From Aureimonas fodinaquatilis (GTDB lineage: Bacteria; Pseudomonadota; Alphaproteobacteria; Rhizobiales; Rhizobiaceae): DNA of 64,000 nucleotides. The notes beneath the pieces are model-generated. The model saw nothing but the letters and a program-made list of their open reading frames with translations. It was not told where the DNA came from and did not search any database. The stretch is taken from the NCBI RefSeq assembly GCF_008369445.1, contig NZ_VTWH01000002.1:930001-994000 (forward strand), in the 5' to 3' direction. Position numbers and translations under genes: made by a program. This document shows, in pieces, positions 34,973-44,571 of the stretch. Numbering within the stretch: the stretch's first letter is position 1; each line of letters begins with the position of its first letter.

Positions 34973-35917
34973 CTATTTAGCGCGCTCTGCGGCGCCATTG
35001 ATGACAGCCTCCGGCACCGCAAGGGACGTCATATTCCACTTTTCCAGAATGTCACCATAGACGCCGTTCTCAATCAAAGTGTTCAAGGCGCGCTCAAGCG
35101 GAGCAACCAGTGGGCTGCCTTTTGGCACAGTAATGCCGGAATAGCTCTGCCCTATCTGCTCGCTGTCCGGAATTTCAAACGCATCTGGCTGCATGGAAAC
35201 CAGATACAATGCCTGTGGTGATGGAATCAGCGCGCCATCGGCCCGGCCGGAATTCACTGCGGCAGGTGCGTCGGAAGATTCGGGGAAGCGCACAATGTCG
35301 ATCGCCGGTTTACCATCTGCCGCGCATTGTTCATCCAGCTTGGGAACCACCAGTTCCATCTGCGTGCTGCCACCCACAACAGCAATTTTCTCGCCGCACA
35401 GTTCGGCTGACTTCAAACCTGAAGGGTTGCCCTTTTTTGAGATCAGATACGTGCCAGTGGTGCGGTAATTGACAAAGTCCATCACCTTCTCACGCTCGAC
35501 CGTGTTGCCGAAAGATGAAAACAGAATGTCGTAGCGGCCCGAGGTCAGACCAGGGATCAGCGTGGGAAAGCTGGCATGGACGATTTCCATGTCTACACCC
35601 AGCGTGGCGGCCATTGCCTTGGCCAGATCAACATCCATGCCGATGATGGTCGTGCCATCCTCATCGAAATACTCAAATGGCGGAAACGCTGCATTCAGGC
35701 CGTTCACCAGCTTTTTGCTGTTCTGAATATTTTCTGGAAGCAGGCTGACAGCCTCCTCATCCACTGTGACCTTTGCCATCCACGGTTCATCAGCCTGTGT
35801 TGCAAGCGCCGACGAAACGATTGCGCCGCTTGCAACGCCCAAAGCCAGAACCGCCGCAACACCGGTGGTACGGGTCGCCGTCAAAAATCCCTGCCATGTC
35901 AAATTCAGTACGGTCAC
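34973..35917 (-). CDS. Amino-acid ABC transporter substrate-binding protein (SBP family 3)
   Basis: The GTG at 35917 is chosen because CAGGAG lies 8 nt upstream and the signal region (VAAVLALGVASGAIVSSALA) then has normal length; an ATG at 35974 would add 19 polar residues. The mature protein has FPPFEYFDEDGTTIIGMDVD, LIPGLTSGRYDILFSSFGNT and IAVVGGSTQME, the polar amino-acid receptor pattern. It is periplasmic and is the first gene of the import operon. The divergent LysR gene may control it. The ligand is unknown. Confidence 0.9.
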   Translation of the reverse strand: MTVLNLTWQGFLTATRTTGVAAVLALGVASGAIVSSALATQADEPWMAKVTVDEEAVSLLPENIQNSKKLVNGLNAAFPPFEYFDEDGTTIIGMDVDLAKAMAATLGVDMEIVHASFPTLIPGLTSGRYDILFSSFGNTVEREKVMDFVNYRTTGTYLISKKGNPSGLKSAELCGEKIAVVGGSTQMELVVPKLDEQCAADGKPAIDIVRFPESSDAPAAVNSGRADGALIPSPQALYLVSMQPDAFEIPDSEQIGQSYSGITVPKGSPLVAPLERALNTLIENGVYGDILEKWNMTSLAVPEAVINGAAERAK

Positions 35918-36163
35918 GCTGCAGCTCCTGTCAGCAAGTGGTTGCTCTTCCATGGGAAATTTCATCGCCTGCATGCCAGAGGAACCAGAGCTTCACGGCG
36001 GTCAGGATGAATTTGCGTCAATGCCCTTATCACAGGCATCCACACTTCGTCTGCCCGGCACTGCACTCTTCCAATCCCCTGAAACCTACAGGAAACAGCC
36101 GTTTCATGACCATGTTGCGACAAGGGGATTGAAAATTCAATTGAGATTGTTGTAGCTCTGAAT

Positions 36164-37192
36164 GTGATTTTTTCTCACATATTCGAGTCACCTGTGGCCA
36201 AACGCCTTCCTCCATTGAATCCCCTCCGCGCGTTTGAAGCCGCTGGACGCAACCATTCGCTCACGCGTGCGGCCCACGAACTGAACGTGACCCACGGCGC
36301 TATCAGCCACCAAATCAAGGCTTTAGAAGCCACGATGCAGGTTCAGCTTCTGGACAGGAGCTCACATCGCCTTCGGCTGACAGCTCATGGGGCGGAATTG
36401 CTTCCGGCTATTTCAGCAGCATTTGAAACAATTGCTGCTGCCGCAGAAAAGATGAAACGTCCCACCAGCGCTGGGTCACTGACAATTTCCTGCGCGCCTG
36501 CCCTTCTGTCTTTCTGGGTGATTCCGCGCCTTTCGAGCTTCACCGCCCAGTATCCGGACATTCGGCTGCGATTTAACGCGTCGAACGACATTCAGAACCT
36601 GCGAGACAAGAACAATGACATTGCCATTCTCTACGGAGACGGCAACTGGCCAGACTGCTGGATCCGACGCTGGTCAGACCTTGAGCTGTTTCCGATTGTC
36701 AGCTCGACCCGAATGAACACAAATCCCATCCGCTCCGTTCGGGACTTGAGCGGGCATGTGATGTTGCACACCGATGACGGGCGCGAATGGCAAACCTGGC
36801 TGGCAGCAGCCGACGCGCTGGACCTGCCCAGAGGACCTCAACACCACTATTCCGATGCACGGCTGGGAATAGATGCCGCCATGCACGGGCATGGTGTGGC
36901 GTTGGGTGACACGCTGACGGCTGCCAGCCTGCTCGCCAAAGGGCAGCTCATTGCACCGTTCAACCTTTCCGTGCCCGCTGCCGATGCCTTCTATGTCGCG
37001 TGCTCCAACGATGTTCGTGCCACACCCATAGTCACCGTGTTCATTGACTGGCTGTTCGCCCAACTGGATGAAAGTGGTTCTCGGGCAGAGCCCCAAAGTC
37101 TGGCACGGCGCACCTTGCGGCGATCGCAATTCAGCGAACCGCCGCCACCCAGAAAATCCAGGCCCCAGGGTACCCGAATTCGCCAGGGATAA
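36164..37192 (+). CDS. LysR-family regulator, GcvA-like
   Basis: The frame starts with GTG at 36164; a second GTG at 36194 is equally possible. The protein of 332-342 residues has the GcvA-type N-terminus LPPLNPLRAFEAAGRNHSLT and HTH VTHGAISHQIKALEATM, then an LysR substrate domain with RFNASNDIQNLRDKNNDIAI. The C-terminus has an unusual basic, proline-rich tail (RTLRRSQFSEPPPPRKSRPQ). It is divergent from the amino-acid ABC operon and upstream of an aminotransferase, so it probably controls amino-acid use. Confidence 0.85.
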   Translation: MIFSHIFESPVAKRLPPLNPLRAFEAAGRNHSLTRAAHELNVTHGAISHQIKALEATMQVQLLDRSSHRLRLTAHGAELLPAISAAFETIAAAAEKMKRPTSAGSLTISCAPALLSFWVIPRLSSFTAQYPDIRLRFNASNDIQNLRDKNNDIAILYGDGNWPDCWIRRWSDLELFPIVSSTRMNTNPIRSVRDLSGHVMLHTDDGREWQTWLAAADALDLPRGPQHHYSDARLGIDAAMHGHGVALGDTLTAASLLAKGQLIAPFNLSVPAADAFYVACSNDVRATPIVTVFIDWLFAQLDESGSRAEPQSLARRTLRRSQFSEPPPPRKSRPQGTRIRQG

Positions 37193-37234
37193 AGCTTCGC
37201 CACCCGGAAAATGCTTCAATTCGAAAGATGTGCC

Positions 37235-38404
37235 ATGCCGATGCCCGCATTCAATCCTCTGGTGGAAACGCTGACCGCTCCGCCAATACCCCACGTTCAG
37301 TCGTGGGCACGCGCTTACTCTGGCGCATGCGGCCCGCTGATCGACCTCTCGCAGGCAGTGCCGGGATATGCCCCGCATCACGACCTACTGGCAGCACTTG
37401 GCCAATGCGCAAGCGACCCCAGACTGGCTGGCTATGGCGCGATTGAAGGCGAGCCGGAGCTGCGAACCGCATATGCAAAACACGTTGCCGGGCTGTACGG
37501 CACATCAGTTCACATGGGCAGCGTGCAGATCACTGCTGGCTGCAATCAGGCCTTCACGGCAGCTTTGATGGCCGTTGCGTCTGCGGGCGACGCAGTGTTG
37601 CTGACCAACCCCTGCTACTTCAACCATGAAACAACTCTGACAATGCTGGGAATTTCGGCAAACACTGTTGCGTGCAAGCCGGAGCTCGGCTTTGTACCCG
37701 GTGCGGCCGATATCGATACCGCCATCACGCCGAAAACGAAGGCTGTCGTGCTTGTGTCGCCCAACAATCCGACCGGCGCGGTTTACCCCGCTGAGCTCCT
37801 GTGTGAAATCTTCGACCTTTGCAAACGGCGCGGAATCTGGCTGATCCTTGACGAAACCTATCGTGATTTCATGGATCCGCTCGATCTTGCCTCCGGACCT
37901 ATGGGTCGTGAAGACTGGCGGGAAAATCTGATCCAGCTCTACAGCTTCTCCAAATCCTTTTGCATTCCAGGCCATCGACTGGGCGCTGTAACTGCCGGTG
38001 AGGCCGTTATTCGCCAGATGGCCAAGGTCATGGACAATCTGCAAATTTGCGCTCCCCGCGCGGTCCAGCATGCGGTTGCGCCCCTCATTCCTGTGCTGGA
38101 AAACTGGCGAGAGCAGAACCGTCAGGAAATCAACCGACGCGCCAGTGCCATGCAATCTTCCATTGCACTCGTTCCGGGATGGAAGTTGAACTCGATCGGA
38201 GCCTATTTTGCTTTTGTGCGCCACCCCTACCCCGGACGCACCTCTGCCGATGTGGCACAGCAACTGGCCAAGCAACTGGGGCTCATCACACTGCCTGGCT
38301 CATACTTTGGCGAGGAACTGGATGACTTCTTGCGACTGGCTTTTGCCAATGTTGAAGTCAGCCCAATTCAGGAGGCGTGCGCTCGCCTGAAAAGTTTGAC
38401 GTAG
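37235..38404 (+). CDS. Class I/II PLP-dependent aminotransferase
   Basis: I place the start at the ATG at 37235 (GAAAG 8 nt upstream) rather than 37211. The 389-residue product shows VSPNNPTGAVYPAELL, the cofactor-contact LDETYRDFMDP, and the PLP lysine in LYSFSKSFCIPGHRLG. It should transfer amino groups between amino acids and keto acids. The divergent amino-acid transporter and the LysR gene just before it suggest catabolism of the imported amino acid. Its last 113 codons are repeated twice more downstream. Confidence 0.9.
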   Translation: MPMPAFNPLVETLTAPPIPHVQSWARAYSGACGPLIDLSQAVPGYAPHHDLLAALGQCASDPRLAGYGAIEGEPELRTAYAKHVAGLYGTSVHMGSVQITAGCNQAFTAALMAVASAGDAVLLTNPCYFNHETTLTMLGISANTVACKPELGFVPGAADIDTAITPKTKAVVLVSPNNPTGAVYPAELLCEIFDLCKRRGIWLILDETYRDFMDPLDLASGPMGREDWRENLIQLYSFSKSFCIPGHRLGAVTAGEAVIRQMAKVMDNLQICAPRAVQHAVAPLIPVLENWREQNRQEINRRASAMQSSIALVPGWKLNSIGAYFAFVRHPYPGRTSADVAQQLAKQLGLITLPGSYFGEELDDFLRLAFANVEVSPIQEACARLKSLT

Positions 38405-38551
38405 GCACGGATTTTCCGGACGCTGTACAACAGAAATGCCCCCGCACCGGAGTGACAGGGGCTTGCGAAATCACCGGAACCTTAATGGTCGCAGACCAAC
38501 TTTTCCTCAGCCGCAATACGGCAATTGGAAAAGCGATAATTCAGTGCGCCG
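38066..38551 (+). repeat. Tandem repeat unit 1 (aminotransferase 3' end, terminator remnant, rplQ-end remnant)
   Basis: The unit starts at CAGCATGCGG inside the intact aminotransferase gene and runs past its stop through a weakened hairpin (GCCCC/GGGGC, T run lost) to a remnant of the sequence that borders rplQ (CAATTGGAAAAGCG, then TCAGTGCG). It is 486 bp long. Confidence 0.85.
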
Positions 38552-38890
38552 CAGCATGCGGTTCCGCCCCACCTTCCTGTGCTGGAAAACTGGCGGGAGC
38601 AGAACCGTCAGGAAATCAACCGACGCGCCAGTGCCATGCAATCTTGCATTGCGCCCGTGCCAGGATGGAAGCTGAACTCGATCGGAGCCTATTTTGCTTT
38701 CGTGCGACACCCTTACTCCGGACGCACCTCTGCCGATGTGGCACAGCAACTGGCTGAGCAACTGGGGCTCATCACACTGCCCGGCTCATACTTCGGCGAG
38801 AATCTGGATGATTTCTTGCGACTTGCTTTTGCCAATGTTGAAGTCAGCCCAATTCAGGAAGCGTGCACTCGCCTGAAAAGTTTGACATAA
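38552..38890 (+). pseudogene. Aminotransferase 3' fragment, second copy
   Basis: This fragment encodes the last 112 residues of the aminotransferase in an unbroken frame ending at a TAA in the equivalent place (KSLT-stop). It has no 5' part, no PLP lysine and no start of its own except an internal GTG at 38579. Replacements relative to the intact gene include Ser to Cys, Leu to Pro and Glu to Asn in the FGEELDD region. It cannot be a working enzyme. Confidence 0.85.
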
Positions 38891-39041
38891 AGCCCCGGAT
38901 TTTTTCGAACGCTGTACAACAGAAAAGCCCCCGCACCGGTGTGGCAAAGGCTTGCAAAGCCATCGTAGCTTTAATGGTCACATACCAACTTTTCCTCAGC
39001 CGCTATAAGGCAATTGGAAAAGCGAAAAAATCGGTGCGCCG
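38552..39041 (+). repeat. Tandem repeat unit 2
   Basis: This 490-bp unit repeats unit 1 from CAGCATGCGG to the rplQ-border remnant. Substitutions are spread throughout and it is closer to unit 3 than to unit 1, for example sharing GAGAATCTGG where unit 1 has GAGGAACTGG. The terminator remnant is decayed in its second arm (AAAGGCTTGC). Confidence 0.85.
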
Positions 39042-39435
39042 CAGCATGCGGTTGCGTCCCTCATTCCTGTGCTGGAAAACTGGCGGGAGCAGAACCGTCA
39101 GGAAATCAATCGACGCGCTAGTGCCATGCAAATCGTCCATTGCGCTCGTGCCAGGATGGAAGTTGAACTTGATCGGAGCCTATTTTGCTGTCGTGCGTCA
39201 TCCCTACACCGGACGCACCTCTGCCGATGTAGCACAGCAACTGGCCGAACAACTGGGACTCATTACACTGCCCGGCTCATATTTCGGCGAGAATCTGGAT
39301 GACTTCCTGCGACTTGCTTTTGCCAATGTTGAAGTCAGCCAAATTCGGGAAGCGTGCACTCGCCTGAACAATTTGACATACAGCCCCGGATTTTTTCGAA
39401 CGCTGCACAACAGAAAAGCCCCCGCACCGGAGTGA
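39042..39435 (+). pseudogene. Aminotransferase 3' fragment, third copy, frameshifted
   Basis: The frame matches the aminotransferase to Met-Gln of RRASAMQ, where one inserted base (near 39130) shifts it. The rest continues in another frame from SSIALVPGWKL to the NNLT end. The stop codon has also changed (TAG/TAA to TAC), so the frame runs on to 39435. It is plainly decayed. Confidence 0.85.
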
Positions 39436-39450
39436 CAGGGGCTTTCTAAT
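39411..39450. terminator. Bidirectional Rho-independent terminator between the aminotransferase array and rplQ
   Basis: AAAGCCCC (39415-39422) and GGGGCTTT (39438-39445) pair perfectly. The flanks are A-rich on one side and T-rich on the other, so it can end the long ribosomal-protein transcript after rplQ from the right and plus-strand transcription from the left. Confidence 0.8.
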
Positions 39451-39520
39451 CCATCGTAACCTTACTGGTCACAGGCCAACTTTTCCGCAGCCGCTAAACG
39501 GCAGACGAAAAAGCGGAAAA

Positions 39521-39940
39521 TCAGTCTTCCGAACCGCCTTCGGCTTCAACCCGTGCGCGATCGCCAGCGCCACGTGCTTCCGGATCACGATCAACGAATT
39601 CAATAACAGCCAGAGGGGCGTTGTCACCACGGCGGAAACCAGCCTTGAGAACGCGGGTGTAACCGCCGTTGCGCTCGCTATAACGGCTGGCCAAGGTGTC
39701 AAACAGCTTGCGGACAGCAGCCTCATCACGAATCTGGCTGATAGCCTGACGACGTGCATGAAGGTCGCCACGCTTGCCGAGTGTGATCAGCTTATCTGCG
39801 ATTGGGCGCAGATCCTTGGCCTTTGGCAAAGTTGTGACGATCTGCTCGTGCTCGATCAGCGAGGCTGCCATGTTGGCAAACATTGCCTTTCGGTGAGAAG
39901 CTGTACGATTAAGTTTACGGCCGCGATTTCCGTGACGCAT
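39521..39940 (-). CDS. rplQ: 50S ribosomal protein L17
   Basis: This 139-residue protein of the large subunit lines the exit-tunnel region. [20 protein letters not shown] and [20 protein letters not shown] are typical L17 sequences. The tail after about residue 120 is acidic and lineage-specific ([19 protein letters not shown]). It is the last gene of the spc/alpha cluster, 135 bp after rpoA. Its 3' end abuts the tandem aminotransferase repeats. Confidence 0.97.
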   Translation of the reverse strand: MRHGNRGRKLNRTASHRKAMFANMAASLIEHEQIVTTLPKAKDLRPIADKLITLGKRGDLHARRQAISQIRDEAAVRKLFDTLASRYSERNGGYTRVLKAGFRRGDNAPLAVIEFVDRDPEARGAGDRARVEAEGGSED

Positions 39941-39959
39941 TGTGAATCTCCATTAAAGG

Positions 39960-39977
39960 GCCGGACTTTAATCCGGC
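39960..39977 (-). other. Hairpin in the rplQ leader
   Basis: GCCGGA (39960-39965) and TCCGGC (39972-39977) form a short perfect stem with a 6-nt loop, 20 bp before the rplQ start. It may influence rplQ translation. Confidence 0.35.
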
Positions 39978-40040
39978 GGTCGGCATCCTCGCATCCCGAA
40001 AATCGGCTGCATGTGCCTTTAAATGATTGTTCCCGTAGTG

Positions 40041-40064
40041 TTCGCCGCTCCGAAGGGCGGCGAA
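40041..40064 (-). other. Hairpin after rpoA
   Basis: TTCGCCGC (40041-40048) and GCGGCGAA (40057-40064) pair perfectly, 11 bp after the rpoA stop, with no T run. It is probably an mRNA processing or stability element between rpoA and rplQ. Confidence 0.5.
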
Positions 40065-40075
40065 TGCAGTTCAGA

Positions 40076-41092
40076 TCAGTACTGATCTTCGTAACGCTTG
40101 GCCAGATCGTCGATATTCTCAGGTGGCCAGGCGTTCACTTCCATGCCCAGATGCAAGCCCATGGAAGCCAGAACTTCCTTGATCTCGTTCAGGGACTTAC
40201 GACCGAAATTCGGAGTCCGAAGCATTTCGGCCTCAGTCTTCTGAATCAGATCGCCGATGTAAACAATGTTGTCGTTCTTCAGGCAGTTAGCCGAACGCAC
40301 AGACAGTTCGAGCTCATCAACCTTTTTCAACAGAGCAGGATTGAATGCCAGTTCGGCAATCTGCTCTTCGGCACCGCGAGCGTCGCGCTGTGGTTCTTCG
40401 AAGTTGATGAAGACAGCCAGCTGATCCTGAAGAATGCGGGCAGCATAAGCCACCGCATCCTCACCGGAGATTGAGCCATCCGTCTCAATCTGCATGGTGA
40501 GCTTGTCCTTGTTCAGGTCCTGCCCTTCACGCGTGTTCTCAACCTTGTAGGAAACCTTCTTTACAGGCGAAAACAACGCGTCGACAGGGATCAACCCGAT
40601 CGGTGCATCTTCGGCACGATTCTGGTCAGCAGGAACATAGCCCTTGCCGGTGTTGACCGTGAATTCCATGCGGATTTCCGCGCCCTCATCGAGAGTGCAG
40701 ATTTCATGGTCCGGGTTCAGAATTTCAATATCGCCAACGGTTTGAATATCGCCGGCGGTAACAACGCAAGGTCCGGACTTGCGAAGCACCATGCGCTTCG
40801 GCCCTTCACCCGGCATTGCGATATTGATTTCCTTGATGTTCAGAACAATGTCCGTCACATCTTCACGCACGCCGGCGATTGAGGAAAACTCGTGCAGCAC
40901 ACCGTCGATCTGAACCGCGGTGACCGCTGCGCCCTGCAGTGAAGACAGAAGAACACGACGCAGGGCGTTGCCCAGCGTCAGTCCGAAACCGCGCTCCAGC
41001 GGCTCGGCGGTCAAAGACGTGCGAGTGCGACCCGAACCGGTGAATACCACCTGATTTGGCTTCGTTAGGTCTTGCCAGTTGCTGGCGATCAT
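40076..41092 (-). CDS. rpoA: DNA-directed RNA polymerase subunit alpha
   Basis: This 338-residue subunit starts RNA polymerase assembly and contacts promoters and activators. The N-terminal dimerisation domain ([20 protein letters not shown] near 35-54) and C-terminal domain ([20 protein letters not shown] and [20 protein letters not shown]) are both complete. It sits in the alpha operon between rpsK and rplQ, 229 bp after rpsK, a longer gap than usual that holds a 9-bp perfect hairpin. Confidence 0.97.
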   Translation of the reverse strand: MIASNWQDLTKPNQVVFTGSGRTRTSLTAEPLERGFGLTLGNALRRVLLSSLQGAAVTAVQIDGVLHEFSSIAGVREDVTDIVLNIKEINIAMPGEGPKRMVLRKSGPCVVTAGDIQTVGDIEILNPDHEICTLDEGAEIRMEFTVNTGKGYVPADQNRAEDAPIGLIPVDALFSPVKKVSYKVENTREGQDLNKDKLTMQIETDGSISGEDAVAYAARILQDQLAVFINFEEPQRDARGAEEQIAELAFNPALLKKVDELELSVRSANCLKNDNIVYIGDLIQKTEAEMLRTPNFGRKSLNEIKEVLASMGLHLGMEVNAWPPENIDDLAKRYEDQY

Positions 41093-41170
41093 GACTTTGG
41101 CCTTTCAGCTACCCCGTCACCATCCAATCGTGACGCCGGGTCTCCAATAAGAGGGATGCCCCTCCAGCAC

Positions 41171-41200
41171 GCATTTGCCGTTATTTGGACTGGCAAATGC
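41171..41200 (-). other. Hairpin between rpsK and rpoA
   Basis: GCATTTGCC (41171-41179) and GGCAAATGC (41192-41200) form a perfect 9-bp stem with a 12-nt loop, about 80 bp before the rpoA start on the minus strand. No T run follows. Confidence 0.5.
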
Positions 41201-41321
41201 GCTAAAATTCTAATGTCTGACACTGCACAGCTTGCAAACGGCCAGGTAACGCGACCAGTTGAGCCAAAAGCGTCAAAGCCGCAACGCCGGCAGAGGCGGT
41301 GCGGCCAAATTGTAGCAAACT

Positions 41322-41711
41322 TTAGACGCGGCGCTTTTTGCGCGGACGCACACCATTGTGCGGAATTGGCGTGACATCACGAATAGAGGTGATGGTGAAG
41401 CCAGCAGACTGCAGAGCGCGAAGCGCGGATTCACGACCGGAACCTGGGCCGGAGACTTCAACTTCCAAGGTCCGCATGCCATGCTCCTGCGCCTTCTTGG
41501 CAGCATCTTCAGCAGCAATCTGCGCCGCGAAAGGAGTGGACTTACGTGAACCCTTGAACCCCTGCGCACCAGCCGAGGACCAGGCAATCGCATTGCCCTG
41601 CGCGTCGGTTATGGTGATCAAGGTGTTGTTGAAGGAAGAATTTACGTGCGCTACACCGGACGTAATGTTCTTGCGCTCTCTACGACGAACGCGTTGCTGC
41701 TCTTTAGCCAT
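41322..41711 (-). CDS. rpsK: 30S ribosomal protein S11
   Basis: This 129-residue platform protein of the small subunit is recognised by [40 protein letters not shown] and the C-terminal [19 protein letters not shown]. The length is normal for alphaproteobacteria. It follows rpsM after 119 bp. Confidence 0.97.
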   Translation of the reverse strand: MAKEQQRVRRRERKNITSGVAHVNSSFNNTLITITDAQGNAIAWSSAGAQGFKGSRKSTPFAAQIAAEDAAKKAQEHGMRTLEVEVSGPGSGRESALRALQSAGFTITSIRDVTPIPHNGVRPRKKRRV

Positions 41712-41830
41712 TTATCTGCCTTTATGAGATATCGACACCGCCGTTATTCCAGCGGCTCCACCGTTCGGGCAAATTCACCCGAACACAAATTCCATCGCCC
41801 CTGCCCGCATGGACAGAGACTGATCAGAAA

Positions 41831-42199
41831 TTACTTCTTCTTGCCTGCAATCGCCTTTGCAGGACCCTTGCGGGTGCGTGCATTGGTGTGCGTGCGCTGA
41901 CCGCGGACCGGCAGACCGCGACGATGACGAAGACCGCGGTAGCAGCCAAGGTCCATCAGTCGCTTGATGTTCATCGATGTTTCACGACGAAGATCGCCCT
42001 CGACCTGATAGTCACGATCGATAAGCTCACGGACCTGCAGAATTTCTGCGTCCGTCAGATCATTAACCCGACGCTCTGGAGCGAGGTTGGCCTTCTGCAC
42101 GATTTCCTGCGCAAAGCGCGGGCCGATGCCATGAATGTACTGAAGCGCAATAACAACGCGCTTGTTTGTCGGGATGTTGACGCCAGCGATACGGGCCAC
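41831..42199 (-). CDS. rpsM: 30S ribosomal protein S13
   Basis: This 122-residue head protein, which contacts the large subunit and P-site tRNA, reads [20 protein letters not shown] at the start. A helix-two-turn-helix segment and [20 protein letters not shown], then [17 protein letters not shown], follow. It lies 163 bp after adk. No rpmJ lies between secY and rpsM, unlike in E. coli. Confidence 0.97.
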   Translation of the reverse strand: MARIAGVNIPTNKRVVIALQYIHGIGPRFAQEIVQKANLAPERRVNDLTDAEILQVRELIDRDYQVEGDLRRETSMNIKRLMDLGCYRGLRHRRGLPVRGQRTHTNARTRKGPAKAIAGKKK

Positions 42200-42362
42200 G
42201 TCGTTACTCCTAAGTTAGGGGCCAGCCGGCGCCCAAGAAAAATAAGGCACTGATAAGCCAAAGCGACCGGTGCCAGCACTGTGTAGGTGCCACGCCAGCC
42301 GCAAAGATTCGCGAATGTGCAGCATATAAAGAAACCATTAAATTGAGTCAACCGGAGAGGAC

Positions 42363-42965
42363 TCAGGCAACTCCAACCGACGCCTTTGAATCCAGCGCCT
42401 GGCGGATCTGAGATGTCACAGAGTCGACACTCGCCATTCCGTCGACCACTGAAACAAGACCACGGTCGCGATAGAATGGCGCAACCGCCGCGGTCGCTTC
42501 ACGAAACTCATTCAGGCGGCGAAGAAACACATCCGGATTATCGTCCTTACGAGGTGGCAAGCCTTGAGCCTCTGCCTCAGACGCACGCCGCAGGATGCGC
42601 TCGACGAGCTTGTCTTCATCGACCTTGAACTCGATCACCCGGTCAATCGCCACGCCCTTGCCAGACAATAGGCCCTGCAGCGCTTCTGCCTGAGCGACAG
42701 TCCTTGGAAAACCGTCCAGAATGAAGCCATTGCGTGCATCCGGCTGATCAATACGGTCCGCAACAATGCCGATCACGACCTCATCGGAAACCAGCTGGCC
42801 GGCTTCCATGATCGCCTTGGCCTTCCGGCCAATCTCGGTCTCATTGGCCACGGCTTCCCGTAGCATGTCACCGGTTGAAAGCTGCGGAATTCCGTATGCC
42901 TCAATCAGCCTTTGTGCCTGCGTGCCTTTTCCAGCCCCTGGCGGGCCAAGAAGAATCAATCTCAT
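42363..42965 (-). CDS. adk: Adenylate kinase
   Basis: This 200-residue enzyme interconverts ATP + AMP and 2 ADP. It has the P-loop GPPGAGKGTQAQ at residues 7-18, the NMP-binding STGDMLREAV and the FILDGFPRTVAQAEAL segment. The LID region lacks the zinc cysteines and is short, as in other alphaproteobacterial Adk. Its start overlaps the secY stop by 4 nt, so it is translated with secY. Confidence 0.96.
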   Translation of the reverse strand: MRLILLGPPGAGKGTQAQRLIEAYGIPQLSTGDMLREAVANETEIGRKAKAIMEAGQLVSDEVVIGIVADRIDQPDARNGFILDGFPRTVAQAEALQGLLSGKGVAIDRVIEFKVDEDKLVERILRRASEAEAQGLPPRKDDNPDVFLRRLNEFREATAAVAPFYRDRGLVSVVDGMASVDSVTSQIRQALDSKASVGVA

Positions 42966-44305
42966 CGGGATCCTCGCTTACCGCCACGGAGTTTCGCCTT
43001 CTTCACCAGCCCTTCATATTGATGAGCAAGCAAATGGCCCTGAACCTGCGCAACGGTGTCCATTGTCACCGAAACAACAATGAGAAGTGAAGTGCCCCCC
43101 AGGTAGAATGGTATGCCAACAGCGGTGATCAAAACTTCCGGCAGCAAACATATCGCCACGAGGTAAATCGCACCAAGGACCGTGATACGCGTCAGAACGT
43201 AATCGATATACTCAGCCGTGCGCTCACCCGGACGAATACCCAGAATGAACCCGCCATGCTTTTTCAGATTGTCTGCGGTGTCCTTCGGGCTAAAAACGAT
43301 GGCCGTGTAGAAAAACGCAAAGAAGGCGATCATCGACGCATACAGGATCATGTACAGCGGCTGACCATGACCAAGCGAAGCAACAATAGCCGTGGCCCAA
43401 CCCGGCAGCTGGCTTGTGTCCGAAAAATTCGCGATGGTCACAGGCAAAAGCAGAAGCGACGACGCGAAAATCGGCGGAATGACACCGGCAGTGTTGAGCT
43501 TCAGCGGCAGGTGCGATGTATCGCCCTGGAACATACGGTTGCCAACCTGGCGCTTGGGATACTGAATCAGCAAGCGACGCTGTGCACGCTCGAAAAACAC
43601 GATCAGCGCGATACAGCCAATGGCAACAATGATCACCATCAGAATTACGAATGCGGATAGCGCACCGGTGCGACCAAGCTCAAGCAGATTGGCTACGGCA
43701 GACGGCAGGTTGGCCACAATGCCAGCAAAAATGATCAGCGAAATTCCGTTGCCAATACCACGGGCCGTGATCTGTTCACCCAGCCACATCAGGAACATGG
43801 TGCCACCAACCAGCGTGATCACGCTGGAAAGCAGGAAGAACATTCCCGGATCGGTGACGATACCACCAGATGACTGCAGACCGACTGCAATTCCGTAAGC
43901 CTGGACGGTTGCCAGAAGCACCGTTCCATAACGCGTGTACTGGTTGATGATCTTGCGGCCTTGCTCACCCTCTTTTTTCAGGGCTTCGAGCGTAGGCACC
44001 ACAGACGTCATAAGCTGAATGATAATCGACGCCGAGATATATGGCATGATGCCGAGCGCGAATATGGCCATACGGCCAACAGCGCCACCAGCAAACATGT
44101 TGAACAACCCCAGAATACCGGTCGATTGTTGCTGAAACGCCTGTGCCATAGCATCAGGGTCGATACCTGGCATCGGAATATATGTTCCAAGCCGGTAGAC
44201 GAGCAAAGCACCCAGTGTAAACCAGATGCGCTTTTTCAAATCTTCTGCTTTAGAGAAAGCAGCGAAATTCAGATTTGCGGCAAGTTGTTCCGCGGCCGAT
44301 GCCAT
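42962..44305 (-). CDS. secY: Preprotein translocase subunit SecY
   Basis: This 447-residue channel subunit of the Sec translocase has about ten transmembrane segments. Family motifs are LKKRIWFTLGALLVYRLGTY, IPMPGIDPDAMAQAF, YTRYGTVLLATVQA, the fifth-loop RRLLIQYPKRQVGN and the C-terminal cytoplasmic region. It follows rplO after a 266-bp gap that has an ATCCTG-T-CAGGAT hairpin near 44360. Confidence 0.97.
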   Translation of the reverse strand: MASAAEQLAANLNFAAFSKAEDLKKRIWFTLGALLVYRLGTYIPMPGIDPDAMAQAFQQQSTGILGLFNMFAGGAVGRMAIFALGIMPYISASIIIQLMTSVVPTLEALKKEGEQGRKIINQYTRYGTVLLATVQAYGIAVGLQSSGGIVTDPGMFFLLSSVITLVGGTMFLMWLGEQITARGIGNGISLIIFAGIVANLPSAVANLLELGRTGALSAFVILMVIIVAIGCIALIVFFERAQRRLLIQYPKRQVGNRMFQGDTSHLPLKLNTAGVIPPIFASSLLLLPVTIANFSDTSQLPGWATAIVASLGHGQPLYMILYASMIAFFAFFYTAIVFSPKDTADNLKKHGGFILGIRPGERTAEYIDYVLTRITVLGAIYLVAICLLPEVLITAVGIPFYLGGTSLLIVVSVTMDTVAQVQGHLLAHQYEGLVKKAKLRGGKRGSR

Positions 44306-44571
44306 CTTCGAAATCTCTCCGGGTTACCCCAAGGAGCGCGCATAGTCTGAAATCCTGTCAGGATGTCACGCGCCCTGTTGCCTCAGCCCCCTGCCCCTTC
44401 ACTTCCAGCTGAACGCGACACAGCCACCTTCATCCGGGAATATCTCGATCTGAGCGGCCGAGCGTCTGGCTTGAAGCAAGAAGAAGAATCTTATGTGAAA
44501 AGCGACCTGAGCCGCTTCTCACTCAACGTAATCTGGCAATGAAAGCCAGACTGTGCAAGAGCCTTCGCTCT

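Larger units (their letters stand above)
39042..39525 (+). repeat. Tandem repeat unit 3
   Basis: The third unit carries the only intact terminator (39411-39450) and ends inside the last codons of rplQ (stop at 39521-39523). The array therefore keeps an intact gene at one end and an intact terminator and rplQ junction at the other, the expected outcome of tandem duplication across the junction. Confidence 0.85.

Noticed and set aside
38863-39435. 190-codon frame across repeat units 2 and 3
   Set aside because: It joins an out-of-frame stretch in the unit 2 tail to the frameshifted third aminotransferase fragment; it is a chance fusion.
38066-39525. CRISPR array or mobile element
   Set aside because: The repeats are about 490 bp, contiguous and made of gene and terminator sequence, with no short repeats and spacers, terminal inverted repeats or transposase.
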